Program-made: the position numbers and the translations under genes | Notes under the pieces: generated by a model | The model's input: only the letters and a program-made list of their open reading frames with translations | Database searches by the model: none | What the model was told of the DNA's origin: nothing | Assembly (NCBI RefSeq): GCF_000165425.1 | Contig: NW_001799222.1 | Coordinates: forward strand, 434,001 to 498,000 | Direction: 5' to 3' | DNA: 64,000 bases | Origin: Paramecium tetraurelia | Taxonomy: Eukaryota; Ciliophora; Oligohymenophorea; Peniculida; Parameciidae | Part shown: piece by piece, positions 25,116-38,024 of the stretch | How positions within the stretch are numbered: position 1 is the first letter of the stretch | Layout: the number at the start of each line of letters is the position of its first letter

Positions 25116-25327
25116 TATTTAAAATAATAAAGTTGGTTTATTCTCTTAATTTATATTCTGATTGTTTTTATAAATTCTATTATGGAATAGTATAATAAAA
25201 TTTAAATCGATGAAAGTTCCTATAGTAAAATTAGATCAATTTTTTAAGTTTTCTGTATTAGAATAAACCACATATATATGTTAATAATTAACAGTATACA
25301 TAAGAAATTAATACATAAATTAATTTG
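25116..25327. promoter_or_regulatory. divergent promoter region, kinase / ETF alpha
   Basis: About 210 nt between two divergent starts; must contain both promoters. Very AT-rich; no defined motif recognised. Confidence 0.5.
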
Positions 25328-26393
25328 ATGATGAATCATTTAAGAAATTGTGGAAAATTTTCAACTCTTGTGTTCGCTGATCATTCAAGTGGAAAATTAT
25401 CAAAGTCAACTCTTAAAATCTTAAATGCTGCCAAACTATTGAATTAATAGATCTCTTTATTAGTAACAAGCAATGATGCCAACTCTGTGGTTGATTAAAT
25501 CAAATCTTCAATACCCAGCAATGTTGTACACTAAGTGCTAGTAGCGCAACATGATTCATTCAAAGCACCATAAGCAGATGTGTTAGGCAATTTGGTTAAA
25601 TAGTTGATTGATTAACATGGATTCACCAATTTTGTTACAAGCACCTCTACTTTAGCAAAAGACTTTTTACCTAGAGTTGCCGTTAAATATGCAGCTTAGC
25701 CAATTACTGATGTTATAGCGATAAATAACGATGTATTTTTGAGACCTGTTTATGCAGGAAATGCAATAGCTCAAGTGAAATCAAGTGACAAAGTCAAATT
25801 CATTTCATTTAGACCTACAAATTTTGAAGAAGTATGTGATTATATAATAATTAGATTTAACAAACTGGTGAAAAAGTGACAAATATAGTGTAAGTAAAGG
25901 TTGAGAATACAAAATAATTGATTGAGCATGTTTCTGATGAATTAGTATAAAGCGATAAGCCAGAATTAACTACTGCTAAATTTGTATTTATAGTATTCAT
26001 TATTAGATTGTTTCAGGAGGAAGAGCCTTGGGAAGCAAGGAAAATTTCAAAATATTAGATGAATTAGCAAATGCTTTGGGAAATACAGCTATTGGTGCTT
26101 CTAGAGCTGCAGTTGATGCTGGATATGCTGCAAATGATTAGTAAGTTGGATAAACAGGAAAAGTAGTAGCCCCTGAATTATACATTGCTGTAGGAATTTC
26201 AGGAGCTATTTAGCATCTGGCTGGAATGAAAGATTCTAAAGTCATCGTTGCTATCAATAAAGGTATTCTAATATTAATAAAATTTATAGATCAAGAGGCT
26301 CCAATTGTAAGTGTAGCTGATTATACAATTGTTGATGACTTGTTTAAAGTAGTGCCAGAGTTAACAAAGAAAATAAAAGAAATTAAATAATGA
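25328..26393 (+). CDS. ETFA: electron transfer flavoprotein alpha subunit, mitochondrial
   Basis: 330 residues. ETF alpha pairs with ETF beta in the mitochondrial matrix to accept electrons from acyl-CoA and other dehydrogenases and pass them to ETF-ubiquinone oxidoreductase. The N-terminal half is the adenine-nucleotide-like domain ([19 protein letters not shown]). The C-terminal FAD domain shows [47 protein letters not shown] and INKDQEAPI, all family hallmarks. The first residues [13 protein letters not shown] are a short presequence-like start. Introns at 25832-25854, 25984-26006 and 26263-26289, all GTA...TAG, give exactly 331 codons. The QTGK stretch is the typical FAD-binding block. 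Confidence 0.96.
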
Positions 26394-26624
26394 TATAAAA
26401 GAAGTATTAATATATTTTAATAATCATTCCACAGATTCTTCTATCTAGATAATCTATAATTTCTTAAATTGAGTTCTTTAATATAAATATCACTCAGCTG
26501 GTCCAACTTAAATACTTTACTGAGTTTTTATAATTTTGTAAAAAATAGCAAATTTATAAATTATTTAGATATGTTACAAATTTTAAGAAAAATAAATTTA
26601 AAGCTTTAAAGATTGACTCTCTGA

Positions 26625-27122
26625 ATGAATAAATTTTAGCACTCTAATATAAGCGATGAGGAGATACCCATTACTATGAAATATGGTAAAAAAGTCAAAA
26701 TGTATATTTTTTTCCTAAATTCACAAATTAAATTATCTAATTTATTTTTTAAAGACAAAATTATTGATTTTATTACGCTATTAAATATTAATTATACTGT
26801 AATGATTGGTAATAGAGCTAAAGAATTTTTTATAATAAATGAAAGATAATAATTCTATCTAATTGGAGATTTCTGCAATCACATAATAAATATGGTTTAA
26901 ATCAAAAAGCAATTAGCAATTAATGAATGGAATCGCCTTTAAAGGGACTATAAAAATTTCATACTTATGAAGATTCCCTAGTTCTATCAATTAAATAGTG
27001 CCCCTTCAAAAATTATACTTTAAAAGATAAACACACTTAAGGTTGGCGATATTACAATAAATAAATTAAGAAATCAGGGTTTCTCTATGGATATACAATA
27101 ATACTTAGAGTATTATGAGTGA
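26625..27122 (+). CDS. hypothetical protein, 165 residues
   Basis: Single open frame of 166 codons, with an in-frame TGA immediately before the ATG. Begins MNKFQHSNISDEEIPITMKY and ends GFSMDIQQYLEYYE. Rich in I, K, N and F; no domain recognised. It sits between ETF alpha and the CFAP100-like gene on the same strand with ordinary spacing. Chance openness is possible at this length under a one-stop code, though the C-terminal part looks protein-like. Confidence 0.45.
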
Positions 27123-27191
27123 GAGGATTGATAAAGAGAATATTTGAAAAAAGGCAAAAGTAATTGTGAGTTTATATACTTATTATAATAT

Positions 27192-28967
27192 ATGATTGAT
27201 AATCCATTTTAATTTGAGAAGGATCCTAAGAAGTTTACTAATTCTTTGGAATACGATAGAAATGCTATAGAGGAGGAGGATGATTAGAAATAGCAGACCA
27301 GATTAACTTAACTTTATATTGGTAAATCTGCAAGTAGATATGGATTATTGAGAAAGTTAGAAGAGTAGAGTAAATTTATTTTATCTAGCTTAAGCTGAGA
27401 AATTGGCAGTAGAGAGAGATCATGTGTTTTCTTAGGATTTCAAATCAAAAAGTTTTAATGTGAAGCCAGATCCGATTTCATGTCATTTGAAACAATTTAA
27501 TCCTAGGATGCTCGAAAAAAATTATTAAGATTCTTTATAGAAAGGTTATAAAATAAGGAGTATTTTGAGTGAGAAGAAAGAAACTCTTTAGGATTTTGTA
27601 GAAAAGAAAAGAGAGATTTGTTTAACAAATCTAAATATTTTAACAAAAAAAGAGGAGACAAATAGACTTGAGGATTTTATTAAGAATGAGTAGGAATCGT
27701 TGAGAGCTCGAAAGTTATACTTCAAAAACGATTGCGAATTGGTCAAGAGATTTATGAGTGAAGTTAAGTCTCAAGCAGATTAAGCTGCAATTTTAGCTGA
27801 CAAAGAGGTGAGAAGGAAGGAAGAGGTCAAAGTTGATGTTGCTAGAATATTGGCTTAAATTGATAGATTGAAGTTATAGAAAAGCAAGCTTTAAGATGAA
27901 TACGATAAACTAGATAAATATAGATAATTTTTGGAAAAAATCAAAGTAATGCACACATTACATTATTATAGCAACACTACAAAACCAAATTTGCAGATTT
28001 AGAAAAGGATATCACCTTACCATAAAGTACTTCTACTACGAAAAGAACTTTGTTTTTGACTGGGGTGAATGTTTTGGAATCTGAGACAAGATCAAAGGAA
28101 CAATTGGAGTAATTGCAATTTGAATATAAGCAGAATAAGATGGCTGATACAGTGATCGAGATTTTGGATGCAATTGAGGAGGGAAATCTAAGAAATATGC
28201 AGAATCAGAGGGATGCTGAAGAGGAAATGGAATAAAAGAAGAGAGAGGCTTAGCATCTAAGAGAGATATTGGCGATTCATCAGAAGGAAAATGAGTAGAG
28301 ATTCAAAGTGTTAGAGAAACAATACGTGATGCATTAACAATATCAGCAGGAATTGAAAAAATAAGAAAAAGTGGATTAAAATAAATTGGAGTTTGCAGAA
28401 GGAGAGAATCTAGATATGGATAAGATAGGAAAAAGAATAATAGAGATCTATACAGATGTTTCTAAGAAGGAGTAAGATCCGTTAATAAAAAAACTAGGGA
28501 TCGATTCAAAGATGCTTAAATTTACATTAAATGTATATGAATAAGTCTAATGATTAGTAACTCGAAAAGGTAGTCTTGGAACTGTCAGAATATAAGTTGC
28601 AATTCCTAATGAAATCTAAACAAGATTTTATGGATGCAGAAAAGAAGATCAATTTGAAGAAAAAGTAAATTTTATGAATTACCATTGTAGGGAATAGAGG
28701 CAGACGAATTAGAAGGATGAAGAGAAGAAGAAGCAGATAATTGAGCGAAGGAGAAAGAAGGAAGAATAGATGGCTAACTTTTATAGAGGGAGAAAGGATA
28801 TGAGACGGAACTATCCAGCTGAAAAAGTGGTGGTTGAATAGGTTGTGGAGGATAATGACGAGAATGATGATGAAAAGTACTTGCAAGAGAGTTATGAATT
28901 GGTTTATGTGCCATCATAGAAAGTTGATAATATTTCATCATAGTAATAATTATAATAATAATAATGA
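27192..28967 (+). CDS. ciliary coiled-coil protein, CFAP100/CCDC37-like
   Basis: 559 residues. After an acidic N-terminus the central region (about 200-320) reads ESLRARKLYFKNDCELVKRF and continues with regularly spaced K/E heptads to KYRQFLEKI. This resembles the DUF4200 domain of CFAP100/CCDC37/CCDC42-type axonemal proteins, which take part in inner dynein arm attachment. A second coiled region follows, then a basic block (KKKQIIERRRKKEEQ) and a Q-repeat tail. Four introns (19, 26, 25 and 26 nt, all TAG) give exactly 560 codons. An in-frame TGA upstream of the ATG supports the start. The family call is by pattern and moderately sure. Confidence 0.72.
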
Positions 28968-28975
28968 ACTAATGT

Positions 28976-30511
28976 ATGGATATGATGGATTTGTTTCATA
29001 TAAACAAGCAATCCACCAAAGATTTATACATTCCTAATCCTATTCCATCAAATTAATAATCTAAAATGCCTACTCGAAATGTCTCAGAAACTAACTTAAA
29101 CAATAATTAGAGTAGAAACAATACTATAACTATTCGTCAGAATTCATAAGCGAGTTCCAGGAAGCAAACCAAAGATAATGGCTATCATAGGATTGCTTAT
29201 CAATAGCAAATTAAGAAAAACCAAATTTCATTAAAAAGAAAAAGGTCCGTTTCATCAATTTCAAGTACTTCTTCTATGTAACAATCATTCATGAAAATGG
29301 AAGAGAAAATGAAGAAATTTAAATTGAATAATCCTGAAATAATAGATCAAAAATATATGATTTCTGGCTATTTAGAATTAAGCAAAGATTACAAGAACTT
29401 GGTCTTTACAATTAGAAAATATGGATAAGATTTGGACGCTTTGTTAAAATTCGGACAGAATGATATGAAGGAGGACAATATTTGCAAGGTGGATTAATTC
29501 TTTGAGAAGCATTCTGATTTGTTGTCAACTAAAGTAGACGATTATTTCAAAATTAAGGAAAGTTTTTATAGATTTTTGAGAATGAGGATCTAAGTATACT
29601 TAATTATGATTTTAGGAACCCTATTATTATAGAGTAAAGAAGAAATTACACTTGATTGAGAAGCAGAATCAAACCTTTTAAACTTTTCGAATATATTTAG
29701 ATGCATTTAAATTTATAAACAAAGACGGCTTTGAGTATTTCAAAGACGACATACAATTGATTAGGAGTTTCAAAAAACCTCCGACTCTAGAAAATATTGG
29801 TACACTTTTTAATGAGAAAATTGAATAATTAAGGGATTAGATTCTAAAAACACAAGAATTGACTGATGGGAAATTACTAAGTTAAATATTTGACCATAAA
29901 ATTGAATAAATTTAAAGATGGAAAGAACAAATTATCAAGTTGGCTTATTTTTAATACAGTTTCAACATTCATTATTTATTGAATACGAATTCAAAAACTA
30001 GGAAGTACATAAAAAGCAAAAAATTATATGAACAATTATTTTAGATTTTGGAGGAGACTGATTAATTTTTGATTGAAAATTATACAATTAATTAAATTTA
30101 TTCGGAGTAAATTGCTTAATTTAAGTGTGATTTGAGTGAAATTAAACAGCAAATTCTGGAATGGAATATCAAGTTGAGGGAGAATGAATTCTATAAGTAA
30201 GTTTTAAGTTTAGTAAAGCAAAACATTTATCTGAAATCAATTAATTAGCGATTGGAGACTATACTTTCAGTATGTTATTTTATAATATAAAAAAGATAAG
30301 ATCATCGGAAGAGTATGACTAAAGAATGGATGCAAAGGCAACGGACATGATAATAAAGGCAAAGATGCAATTGCAGAATATAGTTCCCACAATATAGCAG
30401 ATAAAATCATGTCAATAAATCAAGGATGATGAATACATTCAGAAGTAATTTAATAAATTTGTCTTAATGAAGGATTATTTTTAGAATTTAAAGAACGAGT
30501 TTGAAATTTGA
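28976..30511 (+). CDS. coiled-coil protein of unknown function
   Basis: 495 residues. Begins MDMMDLFHINKQSTKDLY, 8 nt after the stop of the preceding gene. The first ~110 residues are polar and basic (Ser/Asn/Gln rich, KRKRSVSSISS), the rest is helical with coiled-coil character (FDHKIEQIQRWKEQI and similar). Two introns, a 22-nt TAG intron near 29590 and 30270-30295 (26 nt, AAG), give exactly 496 codons. The tight same-strand arrangement with the CFAP100-like gene hints at a related ciliary role, but ciliate spacing is generally short, so this is weak. Confidence 0.75.
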
Positions 30512-30615
30512 ATTAATTATTTAATATAATTTTTATTTAATAAATGATGTCCATTGGGTAATTATGATAATCCCCTTGATTAATAAACAATCTTATCTCT
30601 GATATATATATTTAT

Positions 30616-32040
30616 TCAAAAATCATCATCAACATCCTTAATAATATCAGATTGAGCACGTCCTCCTTAAACTAAAATCCCTAGAGTATTACTTTACATG
30701 TTTGATATTTAACTTGATTGAGATTGTCGAATGCAGCATCTCCAAATAACAGAATCTAAGACTCCTCTAGACTGTGCTTGGTGTAGTCATTCAAAATATT
30801 CTAAATGAGTTCCCAATCGGGGCAAAGTTGTTTGGACAAGTTGGAGCAACTTTTACACCTTTAATTAAATTATATTTCATTGGTGCATTTACAGAATTCT
30901 TTAAACTAAATCTCAACATTCAAATCAGCAGGAAACCTGTCATCCTTCTGTAATTTCGAAGGATCCAAATCTTCATTCCTGAAAGCCAATTTGCTATTAA
31001 ATAGAAAATAAGTGTAACTTGTCTTCCACAAAGGCAGTATTGAAGGAAACTCGAAACATGGGTTCCACTTCAAATTGGCCTCATTATTGTATTTTATAAT
31101 ACCATTATGATTAAATTTAATCATTATGTCTCCAATAGCCAAAAAAGGTTTCCCAATATTAATCCTAATTAGTTCGATATCTTTTAAAAGCAAATCTTTG
31201 GCTTTCTTTTAATCTTTATACTAAATTTAGATCGAAGATACCTCCAATTTGTCAGTGTATTTCAAGGTCTTACACGAGTTTTCATAAGTGTAAATTTCTA
31301 AGAAAGGTTTGCATTGTTTGTCTTAGATGTCTGGGATCCCGTGTATCACTATAGAAGTCAAGTACTTGATAGGTGGGTGGATGTGTCTTTGGAACAGTAT
31401 TCTAATGATTAACTGATTAAAGGAACTTCTCAAAGTACTACACATATCTGATTTATGATGGCATAGTGATTCCCCCTCCCTTCAAGTGTTTCTACTTATC
31501 ATAGTAGAACAATGCTTCTTCGGCATTTGAAAAACGACCACTGTATAAGAGATAACAACAAATTGCAGTTCCAGTTCTTCCGATTCCATTAATGCAATGC
31601 ACAGCAACCACATTCGATAATTTGGCTTAGAATAGACTGTTAACATACATGACAGAAAATCATCAATGTGTTTACACAACATGAACAAATATCCCAAATT
31701 GGGCGCAGACTTCTCTTCCCATGGCTAATATGATAAGAGTCATCGCATACAAAAGTGTAAATTCTTCCTTTGAACTTGGTGTGGTCATATTGTATCCCAC
31801 TCAAATTATATATCTGATAATCATTGTGGTGTCGTTATTGCAAATATTGTGCAACCTAATGATAATTCTGTTGCTCCTTACATTGTCTATCTTATTGATG
31901 TAAGCTGGATTCCCATCCCCTGGAAATGACATAGCAAGAATCCTGGGACAAATATAGGTGATATCCAGAGAATCGGAAGTTATGGCATTCTAAGCAGGCT
32001 TTTTGTTTTTGTGATTTGTCTTATTGGATTTTATATTCAT
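30616..32040 (-). CDS. PTEN-family phosphatase with C2 domain
   Basis: 432 residues: phosphatase domain (about 1-190) followed by a C2 domain. Seen: SLDITYICPRILAMSFPGDG (family N-terminal motif), YQIYNLSG, YDHTKFKGRIYTF, and the catalytic loop VAVHCINGIGRTGTA, then KGGGITMPSQIRYVQYFEKI and the C2 start LTSIVIHGIPDI. PTEN itself removes the 3-phosphate of PIP3 using a loop HCKAGKGRTG; here both loop lysines are Ile. Five introns, including 31626-31648 (AAG) and 31402-31426 (which starts GTT), give exactly 433 codons. The C-terminus ends with an acidic IIKDVDDDF. Probably a lipid or phosphoinositide phosphatase with changed preference. Confidence 0.9.
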
Positions 32041-32232
32041 AATATTGTAAATAAAAACTTATGCTCTATTGTAAACATTCAAGTAAAAAGGATTAACAAT
32101 TAATGTCATCCGAGACCAATCCCTTAATCACTATCATTATTATTATTATTATTAAATTGAATATCATCATATTGCTACTCAATTGATGTCCAATAGAAAC
32201 TCATATTAGTGTATTTTTAATAAAAATTTAAT
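32041..32232. promoter_or_regulatory. divergent promoter region with ATT repeat
   Basis: About 190 nt between the PTEN-like gene and the large membrane-protein gene. Contains an (ATT)6 microsatellite at about 32136-32153. No other signal recognised. Confidence 0.55.
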
Positions 32233-35200
32233 ATGCTTATTCTAATTTTCTTAAATTTTATAATAGGCATCTTGTGTGTGAATAGAAATGAGAGCAAAGT
32301 GATTTTGACTGATTTGTAATAGTTATGAATGAATGCTAGTTACAATAAGAATTCCCCAGTTTTTGTGATAGCTCCTTATTATGAATCATACACAATTGAT
32401 TTATTCAATTCTAAGGATGTCTTAGAAAACACTAGCTTTAATGATGTAAATTCCACAAACCAAAACTTGTCCTTCTAAATCACTCCTTTTATCGAAACCT
32501 CGTCGGAATCCATAGAGTAAGAAAGTGTTGATGCATCTTAGGCAAGCATTTTGCCCAGTCGATGAATGGGGACCCTTATACCAACCGGCTCGCTTCTACC
32601 TGAGTCAAACAGCAATAGATCTCCTCTTCTATAATTAAACCAAAGATAAAATAGTCTAAGTTTAAAACAAATTGCACAGAGATTTACCAAGTTTGAATGA
32701 GAATTTTAAAAATATTTCCTGCTATTCCATATTCCAACTAAGAAAGAACAATCAATTCGGATTGGATTGCAACATCAATAATAATGCTACCCTCCTTATC
32801 TTCGACCTAGTTTTCGATGAGAAAACGTAGATAATAGTCAATTTCACATACAACGACTACTATTATTATAGCTACGATGACGAGGACAACGAGAATTTCC
32901 TCAAGAAATGCCAATTCAGAAAAACCATCAATGTCAACATCATGGATGTGGCCAATGAGATAAAATTTGAATTCCTACAGTATTGTCCAAGTCTATTTAA
33001 TCAGAAGGCAATCACAAATGACTTCCTAATAATTTACCATGATAGATTGACTCGCCACAACAGAACTCTCAAATTGGATGCCTTCAAGGCCAACATCACT
33101 GATTTAAACTCCTGCAAGATGGATGACAATTCCATGATTGAATAGATCTTCATAAACTCCTTGATAAATGGATTTGATAACACCACATGGAATATTGGGT
33201 TTTTGTTCTAGTCATCACCGACTATTTGTAAATGCAACGTCCAGGAAGTGTATACATCCCATTACAACATCAAATGCAATAGTACTTTGATTGAGCGTAT
33301 TCACTTTGATATTTTATAGTTTATCAGCCAAACCAAATCAGAATGGTCCAAAATCTGAATGACGAGGTGGTCCTAGTCACTGGAACCAACATTGCTATTC
33401 TCGTTATCTACTTGGAAAGGTCGTATCAATCTGAAAACTTCTTTACCATCAGTTACAAGTAGATCTTTGAGCCTGGTTACTTGTTAGTTGACATGTCCAT
33501 CACCAGTCAATACTTGGCTGTGATTATGACTGACTCTCCCTTTGCTCAGCAGATATCCCCCTTCTATTCCAAACCCAACTTATACTGCACTAGACAGGCA
33601 TCCGGAGAAACCAAGAACATCTTGAAGATCTTTTACTTGAATGCCGAATACAAAACGGTGTATTATTAATCAGACACTTTCAATTAATTTCAGAGTTTCT
33701 TCTAGAGTCTCAATTAAATAGACTTCGGAAATTTCATCCTGTTGTATAACTTTTTTAATAAGAAACTCAATATCATTACCTTATTTGAGAAGTACACATA
33801 TCATTTAATATTTAGACAGTTGAACGTATCCTATTTATTGGGATAAGACAACCTAGCCTAAACCTACAATCAATAGATAGCACCGGTCATTGTAACTCAT
33901 CTTAATTATCTCATAGATTTCATTTAACATTTCAGGCGGATACTTTGTGTACGATTAATTCTAGGACACCTACCATTACAATGTAGTGACCTTTCCCAGA
34001 TACATCATTTTATGTTTCATCAAATTAGAAGATAGCAGTTTCCAATTGATTGCCCAAATACACAAGCTTGAATAGAAGGAGCAGCAGAGTCTAACATAAT
34101 GTCCTATCAGTAAGGACATATATGTATTCCAAGAAATCATAAACTCGATCGACCTGTTTGAAGGGGTAATTGTTTCATTGAGATTACGTAGATAATGGGG
34201 CCATTTTTAAACTTCAACTACGTTCCCAATTACAATATCAGTAGATTCTATCCCTACTATCAAAATCATAAGGCAGTTATTAAACAAAACCAGTTTTACG
34301 AAAAGCACAATCAGACAAGATCGGTTTTTAATGTGTTGAGTGCTGTGAATAAGAATGTGTTCATAACTTCAAACATTTTTGGGATTGTGGAGATCCTATT
34401 AACATACTCCGATATTGGCAAAGACCCATCACTAAAGAAATTAGACTCCGTAAAGGCAGTCATCTTCAACAAGACTTGTATCATAAATGCTAAGGAATAT
34501 GTAACAATTGTGTATTCATCCTATTTTTAGTAAAGTTTTGAGAAGCAATTCCCAATAGATATTGAAATACAGTAGTGCACAGAAGGAAGATACAGAGACC
34601 TGCAAAAATACTTGAATGAAGTCAATTACTACAAATAATTTGAATACTATGATATTGCAGTGTAGTATCAGGATTCGATGTAAGCATTTCATTATTGATC
34701 TCATTAGTATCGTTATATGCTAAAAGATATAGACCTTTGGAGGAAGTGAAAGGTGTCAGAACATCACAGACATGCAAAGACCCGGGGATATAATCAAATA
34801 ATTAGTTATTCTTTAGGGACCAATAAAAAATGAGAGAGTGTCCTACTTTTTTACTATTCTTTACAATTCCACCTTAACCAAATTGTACTTCTATGTTTTA
34901 GATGTTTTTGTAAGTCATAAATTCTGATATTGTAGTTGCCTAGTTAAGTAAATCCAGGTATCACATACCACAACTCCAGTCTTTACAACCTGTTAGATAC
35001 TCAAAATGTCATAGTTTCCTTCAGATACACTTACATTAATTAACAAACCTTGTTCATTTTGTTTTCTAGTTCTCAAATTGTAGTCTATACTCCAGGTCCA
35101 AGCAATTCGACGAGGGATGTTAAATTGTACAATTTTACCTCTACTTTGACGAATGTGGTGCTTAACATACCAGAATGTCAGAACAATAATTACTTAGGAT

Positions 35201-37979
35201 TTGAAATTACGAAATATTTCTAATCAAAGTTGGCAAAACAATACTTGATTGTTTATTGCTAGGAAAATGCTAATGGCAACTTTACACCTTATATTTTGTA
35301 GTACATAATTACTAATATCAATTAAATCAATTTTTGGAGAAGACTTCCACATTATGACACTATTTTGAGTAATCAAACCATTCTGATATCTGGTTTGATC
35401 TTGTATGTGCCTGTAATAACAAAGAGTGTGTACAATGATTATTTTCAAAATTACTACATTTACAATTTGGAAGACTACACTGCCAGATCTCTGGTTGAGA
35501 AGATTGAAATTGAGAAGAAGAAGAATGAATCAATTGTATATTCTACTACCATATCAATTATTAGATAACCTATCCGATAAGCAACTTAATGGATTCATTA
35601 ATTGCAGGATCCTCCATCAGTTTGACACTCATCATAACGGAGAAGAAGTTCGAAATCTATTATCTGAATTAGAAGGCAGAATTCATATTCCATCTGCAAT
35701 CCTAATTTATCCCTGTGTACAACAATTCCCCATTCGTGTTGGTAATCGGAGTCTTTTAACCTTAAAAGACTAAAACCATGTTCAGGTATGTCATAGAATA
35801 CTAATATAAGAAACTACACCTTAGTCTACAATTTCACTAGCACCCAGATTTCTTTTGCCTATGATTCTTCAGAAACCTACAAGGTGGTCATCAATCAGGA
35901 CTAGTACATCGAAGCAGGTGGTTTCTATCAGTACCTCTTCTTGGTGAATGTAAAAATACCGAATTGATTTTGATAGTAATCCATATTCAATGGTCCGATT
36001 GCCTCCTATAATCACTCCTCAAATTAGGAGAACTTGTCAATCATTCCATCGCCATATCTACAGATGAATAAATACCTGGGGAGTTACATGAATGAAGTAT
36101 CTGAGTTTGGAGAGATTACTCAAATCATAGATGTGGGAGATGAAATCTATGTAGGTTTGTTTAATCAAACCATTGATAATGGTAAGCTATTTACAGTAAT
36201 GTAGTCGATAATTACGATGAATTAATTATCGTGTTGACAGACTACTATGTGTTGTTCTATCAAAAACACTCCATCCCAGATGCCAATAGATCCTGCATTT
36301 ACTTTGATTACACTCAAGGGTAGCAAACGAGTAATTCCTCCTTTTGTTCAATAAGATTGATCCATTATCGCTAATTCAAACCATTCAATTCATTCTTGTT
36401 TTGCTAAATGCAGTTGAATGGAGTGAATGTCTTGATCATAGTGTGCCAATTAAAATACTTTCATAAATTAGCCGATAACTTTTCCTTCTAGAATAAAGAG
36501 AACATCTAATAGTATATCTACTTGGAGTATTTCTACACCAAATAGAACAATAGCATTACAATCCCAACATTTGCAACCAATAATCGGTAGTTTTGCTTTT
36601 GTTACTATAATGACTTATAGCCTTTCCTCTACAACAACCAAGTTTACTAGATGATCAGGACTGGATATTAACAATTGAATTCATATTTTGGAATCTATCA
36701 AATACTTCTTGCCGAAAATCAAACCATTCAATTTATTCAGTATAATTCCTATCCAAATCAAAACGATTCATAACCATTTTAATATTCCGAAGATTTCGCC
36801 TTGTCTGTAATTCAATAGGAATCGATCCAATAATTGTATTTAATAGTCTTACAGCCCAACAACATTTTTGTATAGGTGATTAATTTGACAGATGGTTTCC
36901 CTGCTTATGGGCCTGGTTAAAACCTGATCTTTTAAGATGATGAAGATTACGTAAGATTCGAAAAGGCTGTGTTCATTCAGGCCATCAATCATTTCCAACC
37001 TCATGTCGTCAATGAATCCCATATGACTCAGACTTTGTCAGTCGGAAACAACAATTAAATCTTCGAGATTGCTTTTGACGTTCAAACATTCCAAGCCAAA
37101 TTACAATACACTTTCTATTAATATTTGTTATGTCATCATAACTTTTTGTCTCGACCACAAATTGAGCTTTCCTATCAGAACGATACGGTGTTTTACATCG
37201 TAAGTCAGTGCTTATCCAACCAATTTGAGTATCAATCCGTCTAGGTGGAAATGACTTACCTCCTAAATGAGTTAAATACCAACATAGTTTATACATCGCT
37301 TTTCATAAGTATGATTTATAATAATTATTATTTAGGAAACTATAGTCGAAACTATTCAAGACCAGTGGAAATCTTGGAACCTTATTTGGTTAATCCATAA
37401 GAGTTGCATTTCCAAAAAATCCAATTGTATTAATCTGATGCCCAAGCCAATACCTCTAAGTCACACCTCTTAATCACCAATAGCACTTACTTCCTGATTG
37501 ATCTGATACTGTATGCTGAGAATGGCTATTACTTGTATTACCCGATACAATCTGCAAATGACGATAGAGTATGTGAATCTTCTCATTTATCCCATTAGGA
37601 TCATTCCGTGTACCTCAACATTACGGCATACAATTCCTACTCCAGTTGCTAGGCATAATTTGAAATTGGGTGGATTCAATAGGACAGCTAGGTGAATAGT
37701 CTGGCGTGGTTTTATACAATCTTATCTCTGTTGTTGCTGCTGATCTTGGTGGTGGTTATTGTGGCTGTCTATGGCTTCTGTGAGAAATAGAGTCAGATTG
37801 GGAAGAAGGACTAAAACCTGCCCTTGGAAAGGATCGGAGATGATGAGAGCGAATATGGGGTGGAGTTGCAGGGACCTGGTTACAATCAACTGATGTTGGG
37901 AGACGTATTCAAAGATCTATTGAGAAACAACAAATCGAAGAAGCAGACAGTCTCATATACTGATGAGTTGTCAGATTGA
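32233..37979 (+). CDS. large single-pass membrane protein, unknown family
   Basis: About 1,850 residues. Signal peptide (MLILIFLNFIIGILC), then a very long extracellular or lumenal region with many NxT/S sites and scattered Cys, made of repeated hydrophobic beta-strand-like stretches such as TLFILFSSSQIVVYTPG and SPFVLVIGVF, suggesting a beta-propeller or similar all-beta fold. Near the C-terminus is a transmembrane helix (LAWFYTILSLLLLLILVVVIVAVYG split by no charge), then a 75-residue acidic/basic cytoplasmic tail with a GYNQL turn. Several 23-26 nt introns (TAG) are needed. Codon and base use are less AT-rich than in neighbouring genes. No family is recognised; adhesion, receptor or structural surface roles are possible. 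Confidence 0.8.
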
Positions 37980-38024
37980 ATTAGTCGATAATTTAATATT
38001 TATTTATTTATTTTATATATATAT

